Made by a program: the position numbers and the translations under genes
The notes under the pieces: model-generated
What the model saw: only the letters and a program-made list of their open reading frames with translations
Told to the model about the DNA's origin: nothing
Databases searched by the model: none
Shown here: piece by piece, positions 32,750-40,264 of the stretch
Layout: every line of letters starts with the position of its first letter
How positions within the stretch are numbered: position 1 is the first letter of the stretch
Assembly (NCBI GenBank): GCA_038329865.1
Contig: JBBQNK010000022.1
Coordinates: 8,605 to 72,604 of the forward strand
Source of the DNA: JANMES01 sp038329865
GTDB lineage: Bacteria > Planctomycetota > Phycisphaerae > Tepidisphaerales > Tepidisphaeraceae
Length of the DNA: 64,000 nt
Reading direction: 5' to 3'

Positions 32750-32778
32750 TTGCTCCCCTTCGCCGCGGCGCGTATTCT
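32750..32778 (+). promoter_or_regulatory. Candidate promoter, leaderless geometry
   Basis: TTGCTC (32750-32755), 17 bases, TATTCT (32773-32778); the ATG at 32788 begins ten bases after the -10 box, exactly as for the thrS leader, giving an almost leaderless mRNA. Flanking bases (CGCACATG) are also alike. Confidence 0.5.
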
Positions 32779-32787
32779 CTCCCGCAC

Positions 32788-33042
32788 ATGACGGTTTACG
32801 AAACGACCAACCAGAACACGATTTACCACTGGTGCACAAGCCGCGGCCTCTGGCCGGCGTGCGTGGCGGGAAACCCCGACCGCATCCGCCTTGGCGGCGA
32901 TGAGTTTTCGCCCGGCGACGAGCAACTCGAGCCGATCGAGTGGTGGCGGTGGTTTCAGGAATTTGAACGCCGGCAGCTGCAGTTGATTTACGATCCCTCC
33001 AAAGGTTGGTTTACGCTCGGTTCGCGCCTGGCGCCGGCGTAG
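32788..33042 (+). CDS. Small hypothetical protein, Trp-rich
   Basis: 84 residues with six tryptophans (IEWWRWFQEFERRQLQLIY). Starts MTVYETTNQNTIYHWCTS and contains RIRLGGDEFSPGDEQLEP. No membrane segment; one soluble domain. I do not recognise the family. The promoter directly upstream and the protein-like composition support it as real. Confidence 0.6.
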   Translation: MTVYETTNQNTIYHWCTSRGLWPACVAGNPDRIRLGGDEFSPGDEQLEPIEWWRWFQEFERRQLQLIYDPSKGWFTLGSRLAPA

Positions 33043-33258
33043 CGTGGTTTAACGCCTGCCGGGCGTGAAAACATGCTGAAATTGCCCGTACAAACCATTA
33101 ATAGCCCTTCCGCATTCTGCCCGGGGTTAGATCGAAAATAATAGTTGCAATCACATTTATATTTTGCGTTTCTGAGATCGGACCGGTTAGACTCTTTTGA
33201 CCGCCGCGCTCAAACAGAAATTCGGCAGACTCGACTCGAGTAGTCGCCATGCTGCGCC

Positions 33259-33900
33259 ATGAACGTTTCCAATCCTTCCAATCTCCCTTCGCCCACCATC
33301 TTCGCCGTTGACGATGATGCCGTCACTCTCAGCATGCTTCGCAAGCTCGGTGAGACACTGGGCGTGGCGGTGGCGACCTATCCGTCGGCCGAGGCGTTTC
33401 TGCATGACTTCCGCAATCAGCCCGGTTGTCTCATCACGGATATTCACCTCGGCGGCATGAGCGGCCTGGAGCTGCAGCAGGAACTTCTCAAACGCAACGC
33501 CACGCTGCCGATCATCGTCATCACCGGCAAGGCACAGGTGCCGATGGCCGTTCGGGCGATGCAGAATCATGCGGTCGATTTTCTCGAGAAGCCGTTCGAT
33601 ATCGCCGCGCTGGGCGATCGGATCCGCCAGGCGATTGAACTCGACGTCGCCCGCCGGCAGAAGGCGTCGCAGCACGCCGACGCAAAGCTCCGCACCTCCA
33701 AGCTCACGCCGCGCGAACATGAAGTCATGCAATGCGTGGTTCAGGGCATGTCCAATAAACAGATGGCCGCCCATCTCCATCTCAGCGAGAAGACGATCGA
33801 AGTTCACCGAGGCAACGTGATGCGAAAAACCGCCGCCGACAGCGTGGCGGAGTTGGTTCGAATCTCGCTCAATAGCAGCGACAACGAATTGCCGCAGTAA
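33259..33900 (+). CDS. FixJ-type response regulator
   Basis: 213 residues: receiver domain (about 12-125) with DDD at the acidic pocket, phospho-acceptor Asp in CLITDIHLGGMSGLEL, IVITGKAQVPMAVRAMQ and the Lys of FLEKPF; then a LuxR-type helix-turn-helix (LTPREHEVMQCVVQGMSNKQ, HLSEKTIEVHRGNVM). FixJ/NarL-like transcription activator, PAVDFLEKPF-type. No histidine kinase nearby, so an orphan regulator. The gap 33043-33258 shows nothing clear. Confidence 0.93.
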   Translation: MNVSNPSNLPSPTIFAVDDDAVTLSMLRKLGETLGVAVATYPSAEAFLHDFRNQPGCLITDIHLGGMSGLELQQELLKRNATLPIIVITGKAQVPMAVRAMQNHAVDFLEKPFDIAALGDRIRQAIELDVARRQKASQHADAKLRTSKLTPREHEVMQCVVQGMSNKQMAAHLHLSEKTIEVHRGNVMRKTAADSVAELVRISLNSSDNELPQ

Positions 33901-34287
33901 TCAGGGGACATTTCAGCGTGACGTTAAAGTTTCTCCATTCTGCCCTTTCCCTATGAAAGGCTGTTCGACAATGTGAAGTATCTCACCTTTCAACTTGCAA
34001 TTGAGCTGGTTTTGGGGGATAACCGTGTCACCTAAATTACGGCGGTGCGGATTTTCAACGTCAGATACGTGGTATTATCGGGAATTGAAGCGGCTTATTT
34101 TGCAGGCATCCACCCGGATGCTTTCATCGTATATTAGAAATGAAAAGGCGGTCAACGCTCATTTGCGGGGTGGGACATCCCGTCAAATTCACCGGTGTCG
34201 ATACACCGGGACTAAATCCGAGCATCGGACTACATCTTACTACGCCTAGACTCTTTTGTCTACAGGCGATTTTGGGAATGGGAAATC
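33901..34287. other. Intergenic, no gene seen
   Basis: 387 bases, more AT-rich than the neighbours. A small stem AGACTCTTTTGTCT near 34249-34263 is the only structure. ORFs here are short and unlike protein. Confidence 0.5.
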
Positions 34288-34521
34288 ATGCCACGTCGCG
34301 TCATCATGCGGATTGAGTTAACGCCGTCTGCCAAAGACTTTCTAACGGACCTTTGCCATCGCAACGGCATGACGCAAGTCGCCGTCATGTCTCGCATCAC
34401 CGAGTGGTTCGCCAGCCAGGATGCGATGGTCCAAGGGGCGGTTCTGGGCCTTTATCCCACGGTCATCGAAGGCGACATCGCCAAGCTGATCCTGAAGAAA
34501 ATGGTCGACAAATCGAAGTAA
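34288..34521 (+). CDS. Small hypothetical, possible ribbon-helix-helix
   Basis: 77 residues. After a basic start (MPRRVIMRIELTPSAKDFL) it has a strand followed by two helices (LTDLCHRNGMTQVAVMSRIT, then GDIAKLILKKMVDKSK), which fits a MetJ/Arc-like DNA-binding fold, though that is only suggested by the pattern. GGGAA precedes the ATG. Alternative start at 34306. No toxin partner is adjacent. Confidence 0.55.
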   Translation: MPRRVIMRIELTPSAKDFLTDLCHRNGMTQVAVMSRITEWFASQDAMVQGAVLGLYPTVIEGDIAKLILKKMVDKSK

Positions 34522-34612
34522 CCGCCGTTGGCAGCGAAACCGCTCCCAGTTCCGTGATTTGTCGCGGTACGCATTTCATTTTGTTTCATGATTTTGCCCG
34601 GCCCTCCCTCGT

Positions 34613-36019
34613 TTATTGAACGCCGGCCATGCCGGTTTCGATCGGGGACGACACGTACTCGCGCGGGTCTGTCACGTTGCCCGTGAGCGCACTGGCCGCC
34701 ACCGTTAACGGCGACGCCAGGTACACCGCCGAGTTCTTGCTGCCCATGCGGCCCGGGAAATTCCGGTTCGTCGTGCTGATGCAGACTTCCGTCCCGTTCA
34801 GCCGACCGAACGTATCCGCCGGCCCGCCGAGGCAGGCGCTGCAGCCGCTCGGGCCGAGGTTGCAACCCGCGTCGAGCAGGATGTCTTCGATTGATTTTTC
34901 GTTGGGCCCTTTGTCCACGCCTCGCAGATTCAGCCGCTTCATGTCCGAGTGCACTTCCGTGCTGCCCGGAACGACGAACGTAGGAATCTTGACCTTATTC
35001 CCCTTGAGAATGTTGGCCGCGAAGATCATGTCCGTGATCTTCCCGCCGGTGCAGCTGCCGATGTACGCGCGATCGAGTTTCACTTCGCGGCAGTTGTAGG
35101 CCGTGTCTTTATTGTCCGGCGAGTGCGGCTTGGCGACCATCGGCTCCATCGTGCTCAAGTCCCACTCGTGCTCGAAGAAATACTCCGCGCCGGGCGCATC
35201 GCGATAGACTTCCCACGTCGGCACATTGCTGCGGGCGCGAACGTACTGCAGCGTCTTTTCGTCGACGTCGCAGACTCCATTCTTCCCGCCGGCCTCGATG
35301 GCCATGTTCGTCAGCGTCATGCGATCTTCCAGCGTCAGGCTGCCGATGCCGTCGCCGGCGAAGTACATCGTGCGGTACGTCGCGCCGTCCACGCCGATCT
35401 CGCCGATCACCGCCAAAATCAAATCCTTCGCCGTCAGATACGGCGGAATCTGGCCATTGAAAGTAAATTTCATCGTCGGCGGGACTTTCAGCCACGTCTT
35501 ACCCGTGCCGAGCGTGAAGGCCGCATCGGTATTGCCGACGCCCGAAGCGAACTGCCCGAACGCACCGGCCGTGCAGGTATGCGAGTCGGTCCCGAGCAGA
35601 ATCTCGCCCGGCCGAACGTGGCCTTCTTCCGGCAGCGCCTTGTGACACACGCCTTTGTAATTCGTCTTGTTCGGATCGCGGTACGGATTCGGCATGCCCG
35701 GCTCGTTCTTCACGAACTCGGCATCGTAGAAATACCGCAGCCCCTGTTCCTTCACGAAATCGCGGAGAATTTGCACGTTGCGATGGCACTTCAGGTCGGC
35801 GGTGAAGATGTAGTGATCCGGGATCACGACGACTTTATCCGGCGCCCACACCTTTGCGTTGCGGCCGAACTTTTCGTGGAAAATCCCGATCGTGCCCGGG
35901 CCGCACACGTCGTGGGTCATGAGCACGTCCACGTCCACCCACACGTTCTCGCCCGGCACCACGTGCGACTTGCCCGAGTGCTTGGCCAGGATCTGTTCGG
36001 TCATTGTCATGCCAGCCAT
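34613..36019 (-). CDS. leuC: 3-isopropylmalate dehydratase, large subunit
   Basis: 468 residues from ATG 36019, preceded by AGGAG; the earlier start at 36073 has none. Aconitase family: the three 4Fe-4S cysteines lie in GSCTGGK and GPSGCSACLGG. N-terminal HVVPGENVWVDVDVLMTHD and LLGTDSHTCTAGAFGQFASG are conserved substrate-binding segments. Works with LeuD (31973-32533). No leucine-codon leader is visible upstream, in contrast to ilvB. Confidence 0.96.
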   Translation of the reverse strand: MAGMTMTEQILAKHSGKSHVVPGENVWVDVDVLMTHDVCGPGTIGIFHEKFGRNAKVWAPDKVVVIPDHYIFTADLKCHRNVQILRDFVKEQGLRYFYDAEFVKNEPGMPNPYRDPNKTNYKGVCHKALPEEGHVRPGEILLGTDSHTCTAGAFGQFASGVGNTDAAFTLGTGKTWLKVPPTMKFTFNGQIPPYLTAKDLILAVIGEIGVDGATYRTMYFAGDGIGSLTLEDRMTLTNMAIEAGGKNGVCDVDEKTLQYVRARSNVPTWEVYRDAPGAEYFFEHEWDLSTMEPMVAKPHSPDNKDTAYNCREVKLDRAYIGSCTGGKITDMIFAANILKGNKVKIPTFVVPGSTEVHSDMKRLNLRGVDKGPNEKSIEDILLDAGCNLGPSGCSACLGGPADTFGRLNGTEVCISTTNRNFPGRMGSKNSAVYLASPLTVAASALTGNVTDPREYVSSPIETGMAGVQ

Positions 36020-36307
36020 CGAAAACTCCTGATCAAATTCAAAATGAATCTTCCGCGAAACTGCGAAGAGCAAGTATAGCGGGGTGAGTGGGGCGTGTCA
36101 TTGCGACCGGTTTTCCCGAACTTGCTCAGTTTCAACTACTCGCCGGTCGCTGCGCGACCGGCGTGGAAGCCAAACTGCACCAGTTCGCGTTTCCCAATCC
36201 CCGCGAAGTCGCAAAACAGACCCTCGCGAAAAAATTCCGTTTTCAAGCATCCGCGGCCACCCAACTCAAAGGCCTGCCGAGGTTTGAGGCAAATGACATC
36301 CTAAAAA

Positions 36308-36362
36308 AGCGCCCCCGAAGCGCCCCCAATGCGCCCCCATAGCGCCCCTGTAGCGCCCCTGA
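36308..36362. repeat. Tandem repeat, about 11 bp, five copies
   Basis: Unit AGCGCCCCCRA with small changes (AGCGCCCCTGT in the last copies). Not coding. No CRISPR features. Confidence 0.7.
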
Positions 36363-36650
36363 TTCGGCAAAGGACCGACCCCAGTGCGACTCAAGACCAA
36401 CCCCCGAATGTACATTGGCCAGCGTCTCCATCTCCACCAGCTCCTACTTTCACCGGCCCAGTCTCGTGGGCCCGCGCGGAAAAATTCCGAGCAAGTCCGA
36501 AACGATTTTCACGCCGTACCATAGCACCGCCGCCTGAAAAAAGCGGCCAAAAAATAGGGAGTTTTGAAGATTCCGCCAACCCCAGGGCCGGCCGACGCTT
36601 GGGCCGGTGGGGCGAGTGTGCAATTGAAAAATTGTTCCCCCGTAGCATCG

Positions 36651-36692
36651 GCGTCTCGCCCATTCCAAGGTGTTCTGGCAAGGGCGAGACGC
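36651..36692. repeat. 11-bp perfect inverted repeat
   Basis: GCGTCTCGCCC (36651-36661) and GGGCGAGACGC (36682-36692), 20-base loop, inside the spacer before the zinc-ribbon protein gene. Confidence 0.6.
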
Positions 36693-36828
36693 TGCTGTGT
36701 CCAAATCCCGAACTGAGTTCATTTGGAGGACAGCCGCCCTCCAGATTCGATTGAACATTCAGGATGGATTTGGACAGAGCAGCGAGACGGCCGTACAACG
36801 GGGATACGTTTTGATGGATTCGCCCGAA

Positions 36829-36894
36829 GTGGCATGGGCGGCCCGCCCATGGTTTTCGGTTCAACCAAAGACACGGGCGAGCCGCCCGTGCCAC
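36829..36894. repeat. Double hairpin GTGGCATGGGC/GCCCGTGCCAC
   Basis: Two small hairpins, CATGGGCGG/CCGCCCATG and CACGGGCG/CGCCCGTG, are themselves enclosed by complementary outer arms (GTGGCA...TGCCAC). Lies 46 bases before the ATG at 36940. Belongs to the same style of element as 54243-54449. Confidence 0.7.
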
Positions 36895-36939
36895 GAAAAA
36901 TCAGACTGCACTACAGGCCGCATTCGTTATCATCGCATC

Positions 36940-37629
36940 ATGCGGCCGATGAAGACGCTCATCCTTCGCCCCCTGCGATGCGCCTTCCGCTGGCTGCCGC
37001 CGGTGGTGCTGGCGACCGTTCTTGCCATGCTGGTCGTCTTCTGGATCCGCAGCGGCACCTACTACGACGAATGGGATCTCGGCATACCAATGCCGGCACA
37101 TGCTAATTGTCAGGCATCAGTGGGAATTCGCATCACGTCGACCGACGATCTCTTACAAATTTATATTGATCGGAATCGGTCCGACGAAATCGCCGAAGAC
37201 AATTTTTGGAGGGATAATAGAAACGTCAGTTTGGTTGTTTTGGCATACCCGGTTCAGACGGGTTTCCATCGTTTAGACGGAATAGCGGTCAAGGCGAATG
37301 AAGAAATACAATTTCACCACGATTACATGTGGGGAATTACGGCGCGGTCGCCTGAAGAACCGGTGTTTGGAAGTAGCTCGCCGAGGAAAATCGACTTCGA
37401 CGCTACAGATGCACGCTGGATCACCGTCCGCCACCGATCCGCCGTCGTGCCGGTGGCTTTCGCGCTGATTTTAAATTTAGCCTGGCGCTGGCGGCAATAT
37501 CGCCGTCGGCCTTGCAAAGGTTTCTGCCCGCAGTGCGGCTACGACCTCCGCGCCTCGCCCGACCGTTGCCCCGAGTGCGGTACGGCATCGCCGAGCGATC
37601 GGCTGGCGGCGGCAATCGAACAAACTTGA
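36940..37629 (+). CDS. Membrane protein with C-terminal zinc ribbon
   Basis: 229 residues from ATG 36940. N-terminal membrane helix (LPPVVLATVLAMLVVFWI, about 20-37), an outside domain of 150 residues, a second helix (SAVVPVAFALILNLAW) and a cytoplasmic zinc ribbon FCPQCGYDLRASPDRCPECG. This ending is very common in planctomycete membrane proteins and supports the lineage call. Function unknown. The frame remains open upstream to 36670 but runs through the repeat elements, so that part is rejected. Confidence 0.75.
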   Translation: MRPMKTLILRPLRCAFRWLPPVVLATVLAMLVVFWIRSGTYYDEWDLGIPMPAHANCQASVGIRITSTDDLLQIYIDRNRSDEIAEDNFWRDNRNVSLVVLAYPVQTGFHRLDGIAVKANEEIQFHHDYMWGITARSPEEPVFGSSSPRKIDFDATDARWITVRHRSAVVPVAFALILNLAWRWRQYRRRPCKGFCPQCGYDLRASPDRCPECGTASPSDRLAAAIEQT

Positions 37630-37659
37630 TGAATCAATAAGGGAACGAATTGCCGATGA

Positions 37660-38184
37660 TCACCGATTCCAAGGCATCTTCGCCAGGAGCATGCCCAGGC
37701 AGCAGAAGTCGGTCACGCCGGCAAAAATCAGGCCGGCACCAACGAACGCGGACAGACCCAGAAACCCCGGGTGAACCGTCACGCCGAGCGCGACGCCCAG
37801 CTGCACCAGCAATCCCGTGGCCATGCGTACCTGCCGTTCCAGCCCAAGGGTTTTGCGTGCTCCGCGGACGACAGGCAGACCGGCCCGCACCCACGCATCG
37901 GTCCCGCCGACAACGTTGAACACGGTTTCAAGCCCCGCGTCGGCCAGGCTCGCGCACGCCCTGGCGGAGCGACCGCCGGACTTGCAGATGACGTAGATCG
38001 CCTCCTGCGGCGACGACCGGCTGGAGACGAACTTCGCCGCATCCAACTGGTCCAGCGGCAGGGGCGTGGCCCCTTCGGCGTGAACCTGCTCGAACTCGGC
38101 CGGCGTGCGAACGTCGATCAGTTCCAAGCTCGATACCGCGCGGAGGCCGTTGAATTGTTCCGGCGTGATTGTTTTTATCGACAT
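37660..38184 (-). CDS. Rhodanese with C-terminal DUF2892 membrane part
   Basis: 174 residues. Rhodanese domain (about 5-110) with the active-site loop VICKSGGRSA and LELIDVRTPAEFEQVHAEGA; then two membrane helices (MATGLLVQLGVALGVTVHPG, FVGAGLIFAGVTDFCCLGML), as in YgaP-like proteins. It transfers sulfur from thiosulfate or persulfides at the membrane. Second gene of an operon with the AhpD-like gene, divergent from an ArsR regulator, which suggests persulfide or metalloid stress response. Confidence 0.9.
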   Translation of the reverse strand: MSIKTITPEQFNGLRAVSSLELIDVRTPAEFEQVHAEGATPLPLDQLDAAKFVSSRSSPQEAIYVICKSGGRSARACASLADAGLETVFNVVGGTDAWVRAGLPVVRGARKTLGLERQVRMATGLLVQLGVALGVTVHPGFLGLSAFVGAGLIFAGVTDFCCLGMLLAKMPWNR

Positions 38185-38210
38185 CTCAAATCTCCAATCA
38201 CATTTCCGTA

Positions 38211-38573
38211 TCAGGCGACCTGCGTTGGCGCCACCGGCAGCAGGGCATCGAGCGCCTCGATCACACGGGGAAGATAGGTGTAGGTCGGCCCGCCCTGCAT
38301 GAGGACCGCCACGCCGGCGGTCTCGAGGATCTGCTCGCGCGTGGCCCCGGCATCAACGGCCGACTTCACGTGCGCGTAGACGCAGTTCTCGCACCGCATC
38401 GCCAGCCCGATGCCCAGGGCGATCAGTTCTTTTTCGCGGGTGTCGAGAGCGCCCGGCTTCATCGTCGCGTGGTGCAGCCCGGCGAAACCCTTGAGCAGTT
38501 CCGGCATGGCCGACCGAACCGGCTTCATCGCGGCGGCGTTGGATTCGTAATAATCGCGTGCATTGCTTGACAT
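38211..38573 (-). CDS. Carboxymuconolactone decarboxylase/AhpD-like protein
   Basis: 120 residues, single AhpD-like helical domain with the redox pair MRCENCVYAHVKSAV and the end GVAVLMQGGPTYTYLP. Such proteins act as peroxidase partners or decarboxylases; the CxxC-H form is the redox type. First gene of the AhpD-rhodanese pair, 26 bases before the rhodanese start, transcribed away from the ArsR gene. Confidence 0.88.
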   Translation of the reverse strand: MSSNARDYYESNAAAMKPVRSAMPELLKGFAGLHHATMKPGALDTREKELIALGIGLAMRCENCVYAHVKSAVDAGATREQILETAGVAVLMQGGPTYTYLPRVIEALDALLPVAPTQVA

Positions 38574-38655
38574 AACGGGCCTCCGTTGCGGTAAATTCCG
38601 TTGCAGTAAATTCGAGCGCGGTATTTTTGGGCCGGCTCGATTGGACAGTCGCCGG

Positions 38656-38705
38656 ATGCAGGATATACTGCATCAATGACTGTTCATAAATACTATATGA
38701 CTGTT
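38656..38705. promoter_or_regulatory. Probable ArsR operator region
   Basis: Between the divergent AhpD-like and ArsR genes: inverted repeat ATGCAG-N6-CTGCAT (38656-38673) and two direct repeats ATGACTGTT at 38676-38684 and 38697-38705, exactly 21 bases apart, two helical turns. Good candidate binding sites for the ArsR dimer. Confidence 0.6.
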
Positions 38706-38733
38706 TGGCGATGTAATCAAGGAGATGCGTACC

Positions 38734-39099
38734 ATGCCCGCTAAAACCTCACGCCCGGCATCCCGGCATGCGGGGCTGAAGCCGCTCGGCGAAGCCCAGT
38801 TAACCGCGGTCGCGGAATTATTCGCGGTCCTTTCCGAGCCGAATCGGCTGCGAATCCTGCAATTCCTGCAGGCCGGGCCCGCCAGCGTCGGGGAGATCGT
38901 CGAGCGCCTCAGCCTCAAGCAGGCCAACGCGTCAAAGCAACTGGGCTTGATGCTCTCCGCCGGCGTCGTGCGACGAGAGCAGGACGGCAATCGCGCGATC
39001 TACACCATCGCGATGCCTATCGTCTTCGACCTGTGCGGATTAGTCTGCCATCGCCTGTCCGAACACGCGACAGAACGCGCCGCGGCCCTGCGGGTTTAG
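38734..39099 (+). CDS. ArsR/SmtB-family regulator
   Basis: 121 residues from ATG 38734, nine bases after AAGGAG (the ATG at 38725 overlaps that site). Winged helix: LFAVLSEPNRLRILQFLQAG, VGEIVERLSLKQANASKQLG, VVRREQDGNRAIYTI. No metal ligands in helix alpha3; two cysteines in the last helix (DLCGLVCHRL) may sense persulfide or thiol-reactive compounds, in line with the rhodanese and AhpD genes it faces. Probably represses both directions. Confidence 0.9.
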   Translation: MPAKTSRPASRHAGLKPLGEAQLTAVAELFAVLSEPNRLRILQFLQAGPASVGEIVERLSLKQANASKQLGLMLSAGVVRREQDGNRAIYTIAMPIVFDLCGLVCHRLSEHATERAAALRV

Positions 39100-39146
39100 A
39101 CAGCACCAACACACACCGTCGGCCATTTCAACAGGCATTTTGGGTC

Positions 39147-39575
39147 ATGGACGCGAAGGGCGGAATCTTGAGTCGTCGAGGGTTCCGTGTCATCGCGCTA
39201 GTGCTTACGATCGCCGTCGGTCTGGCGTCGCGGAAAATTCAATCGCCGCTGCCGTGGGCGGTGCAGAAAGAGCTCGGCGATGTGTTGTGGGCGATGGCGG
39301 CGTACTGGCTGATCGCCGTGCTGCGGCCGGGGTGGGCGATGTCGCGCGTCGCGATCCTCGCCGCGGTGCTGGCGATGGCGAGTGAATGCTCGCAGCTCTC
39401 GCACGCGGCGTGGCTGGAATCACTAAGACACTACCGGCTCGGCCATCTGCTGCTCGGGTCGGGATTTTCCTGGCTCGATATGGCGATGTACCCGCTCGGC
39501 GCGGCGATCGCGTGGGCGATTGATCGAATGAGCCGGCCGACGCACGGGAGCGAGGGCGCGCGGCTGAAGAATTAA
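39147..39575 (+). CDS. DUF2809-like membrane protein
   Basis: 142 residues from ATG 39147. Four hydrophobic segments (FRVIALVLTIAVGLASR, ELGDVLWAMAAYWLIAVLR, SRVAILAAVLAMASECSQL, WLDMAMYPLGAAIAWAID). The SECSQL and the tail WLDMAMYPLGAAIAW are the conserved DUF2809 pieces. Function not known. Its end overlaps the stop of the convergent gene 39572-40156. Confidence 0.8.
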   Translation: MDAKGGILSRRGFRVIALVLTIAVGLASRKIQSPLPWAVQKELGDVLWAMAAYWLIAVLRPGWAMSRVAILAAVLAMASECSQLSHAAWLESLRHYRLGHLLLGSGFSWLDMAMYPLGAAIAWAIDRMSRPTHGSEGARLKN

Positions 39576-40156
39576 TTCTCGCTGCCCGCGAACGGGCTGG
39601 GCGGGGAAGCCGCGGAGAGATCGGTCTTGGCGATGTAGGAGAGCCGGCGGGAGATCGGCCTCATCGCCATCTGCACCGCCAGTGCGGCGATGCATCCTCC
39701 GATGACGGCGGCGATTCGTTCGACGGCGGTCAGGCGGAAATTGTGTTCGTTGGCGCACATGACGATGATCGTCGCCACGCAGGCGGTGCGTAGCGCCAAG
39801 TCCATCCGCAGCCATTCGCCGATGAAAATCACGATGACGAGTGCGAAGATGACCTGCGGCGTATCCGTGCCGAGGCAGTACGCCATCGCCACGCCGACCA
39901 GGCCGCCCAGCAGGTTGGCGGCGATTCTCAGCAGGGCGGCGGAGAAGCTCTGGTTAATGCCCGGGTAGAGCACGAGTACCGCGGAGATGATTGCCCACAT
40001 CGAGCCCGGTTTGCCGAGGAAGTTGTAAATGCTGCTGATGAGCGTCGCCGCGAGCGCCAGCTCCAGCGCGAAGAACGCGGCGGCCATCATTGACTGGCGA
40101 TTCGTACGGCGCGGCGCGGCAATGACGGAAAGAATCGAAGCCATGGCGCCGATCAT
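39572..40156 (-). CDS. FUSC-family (aromatic acid exporter-like) membrane protein
   Basis: About 194 residues from ATG 40156 (or 40144). The upstream part of the frame overlaps the divergent gene and is rejected. Five helices: FFALELALAATLISSIYNFL, MWAIISAVLVLYPG, LLRIAANLLGGLVGVAMAY, VIFALVIVIFIGEWLRMDL, VERIAAVIGGCIAALAVQM. The FUSC/ArAE pattern (SAVLVLYPG, GGLVGVA) is clear, but this one lacks the cytoplasmic half of full exporters. Role unknown, perhaps efflux of small acids. Confidence 0.8.
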   Translation of the reverse strand: MIGAMASILSVIAAPRRTNRQSMMAAAFFALELALAATLISSIYNFLGKPGSMWAIISAVLVLYPGINQSFSAALLRIAANLLGGLVGVAMAYCLGTDTPQVIFALVIVIFIGEWLRMDLALRTACVATIIVMCANEHNFRLTAVERIAAVIGGCIAALAVQMAMRPISRRLSYIAKTDLSAASPPSPFAGSEN

Positions 40157-40264
40157 ATCCGTTCGCGGTCGCGGCTGTAAAAAGCTGCTTTTTAACGCGA
40201 AATCGCAAGAAATCAGTGAAGAATCGACTAAAGCCCACCCGCGGCAACGTCCGATAATGAAAAG

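Larger units (their letters stand above)
36020..36939. other. Repeat-rich spacer, no gene
   Basis: 920 bases between divergent leuC and the zinc-ribbon membrane protein. No credible ORF. It contains a 10-bp hairpin CGCCGGTCGC/GCGACCGGCG (36141-36163), a five-copy 11-bp tandem repeat (36308-36362), an 11-bp inverted repeat (36651-36692), GGAGG/CCTCC near 36725-36742, and the GTGGCAYGGGC double hairpin (36829-36894). Confidence 0.6.

Noticed and set aside
36020..36110. Leucine leader peptide before leuC
   Set aside because: No run of Leu codons in a short ORF; leuD upstream has none either.
36088..36342. 84-codon ORF in the leuC spacer
   Set aside because: Overlaps hairpin and tandem repeats; no ribosome site.
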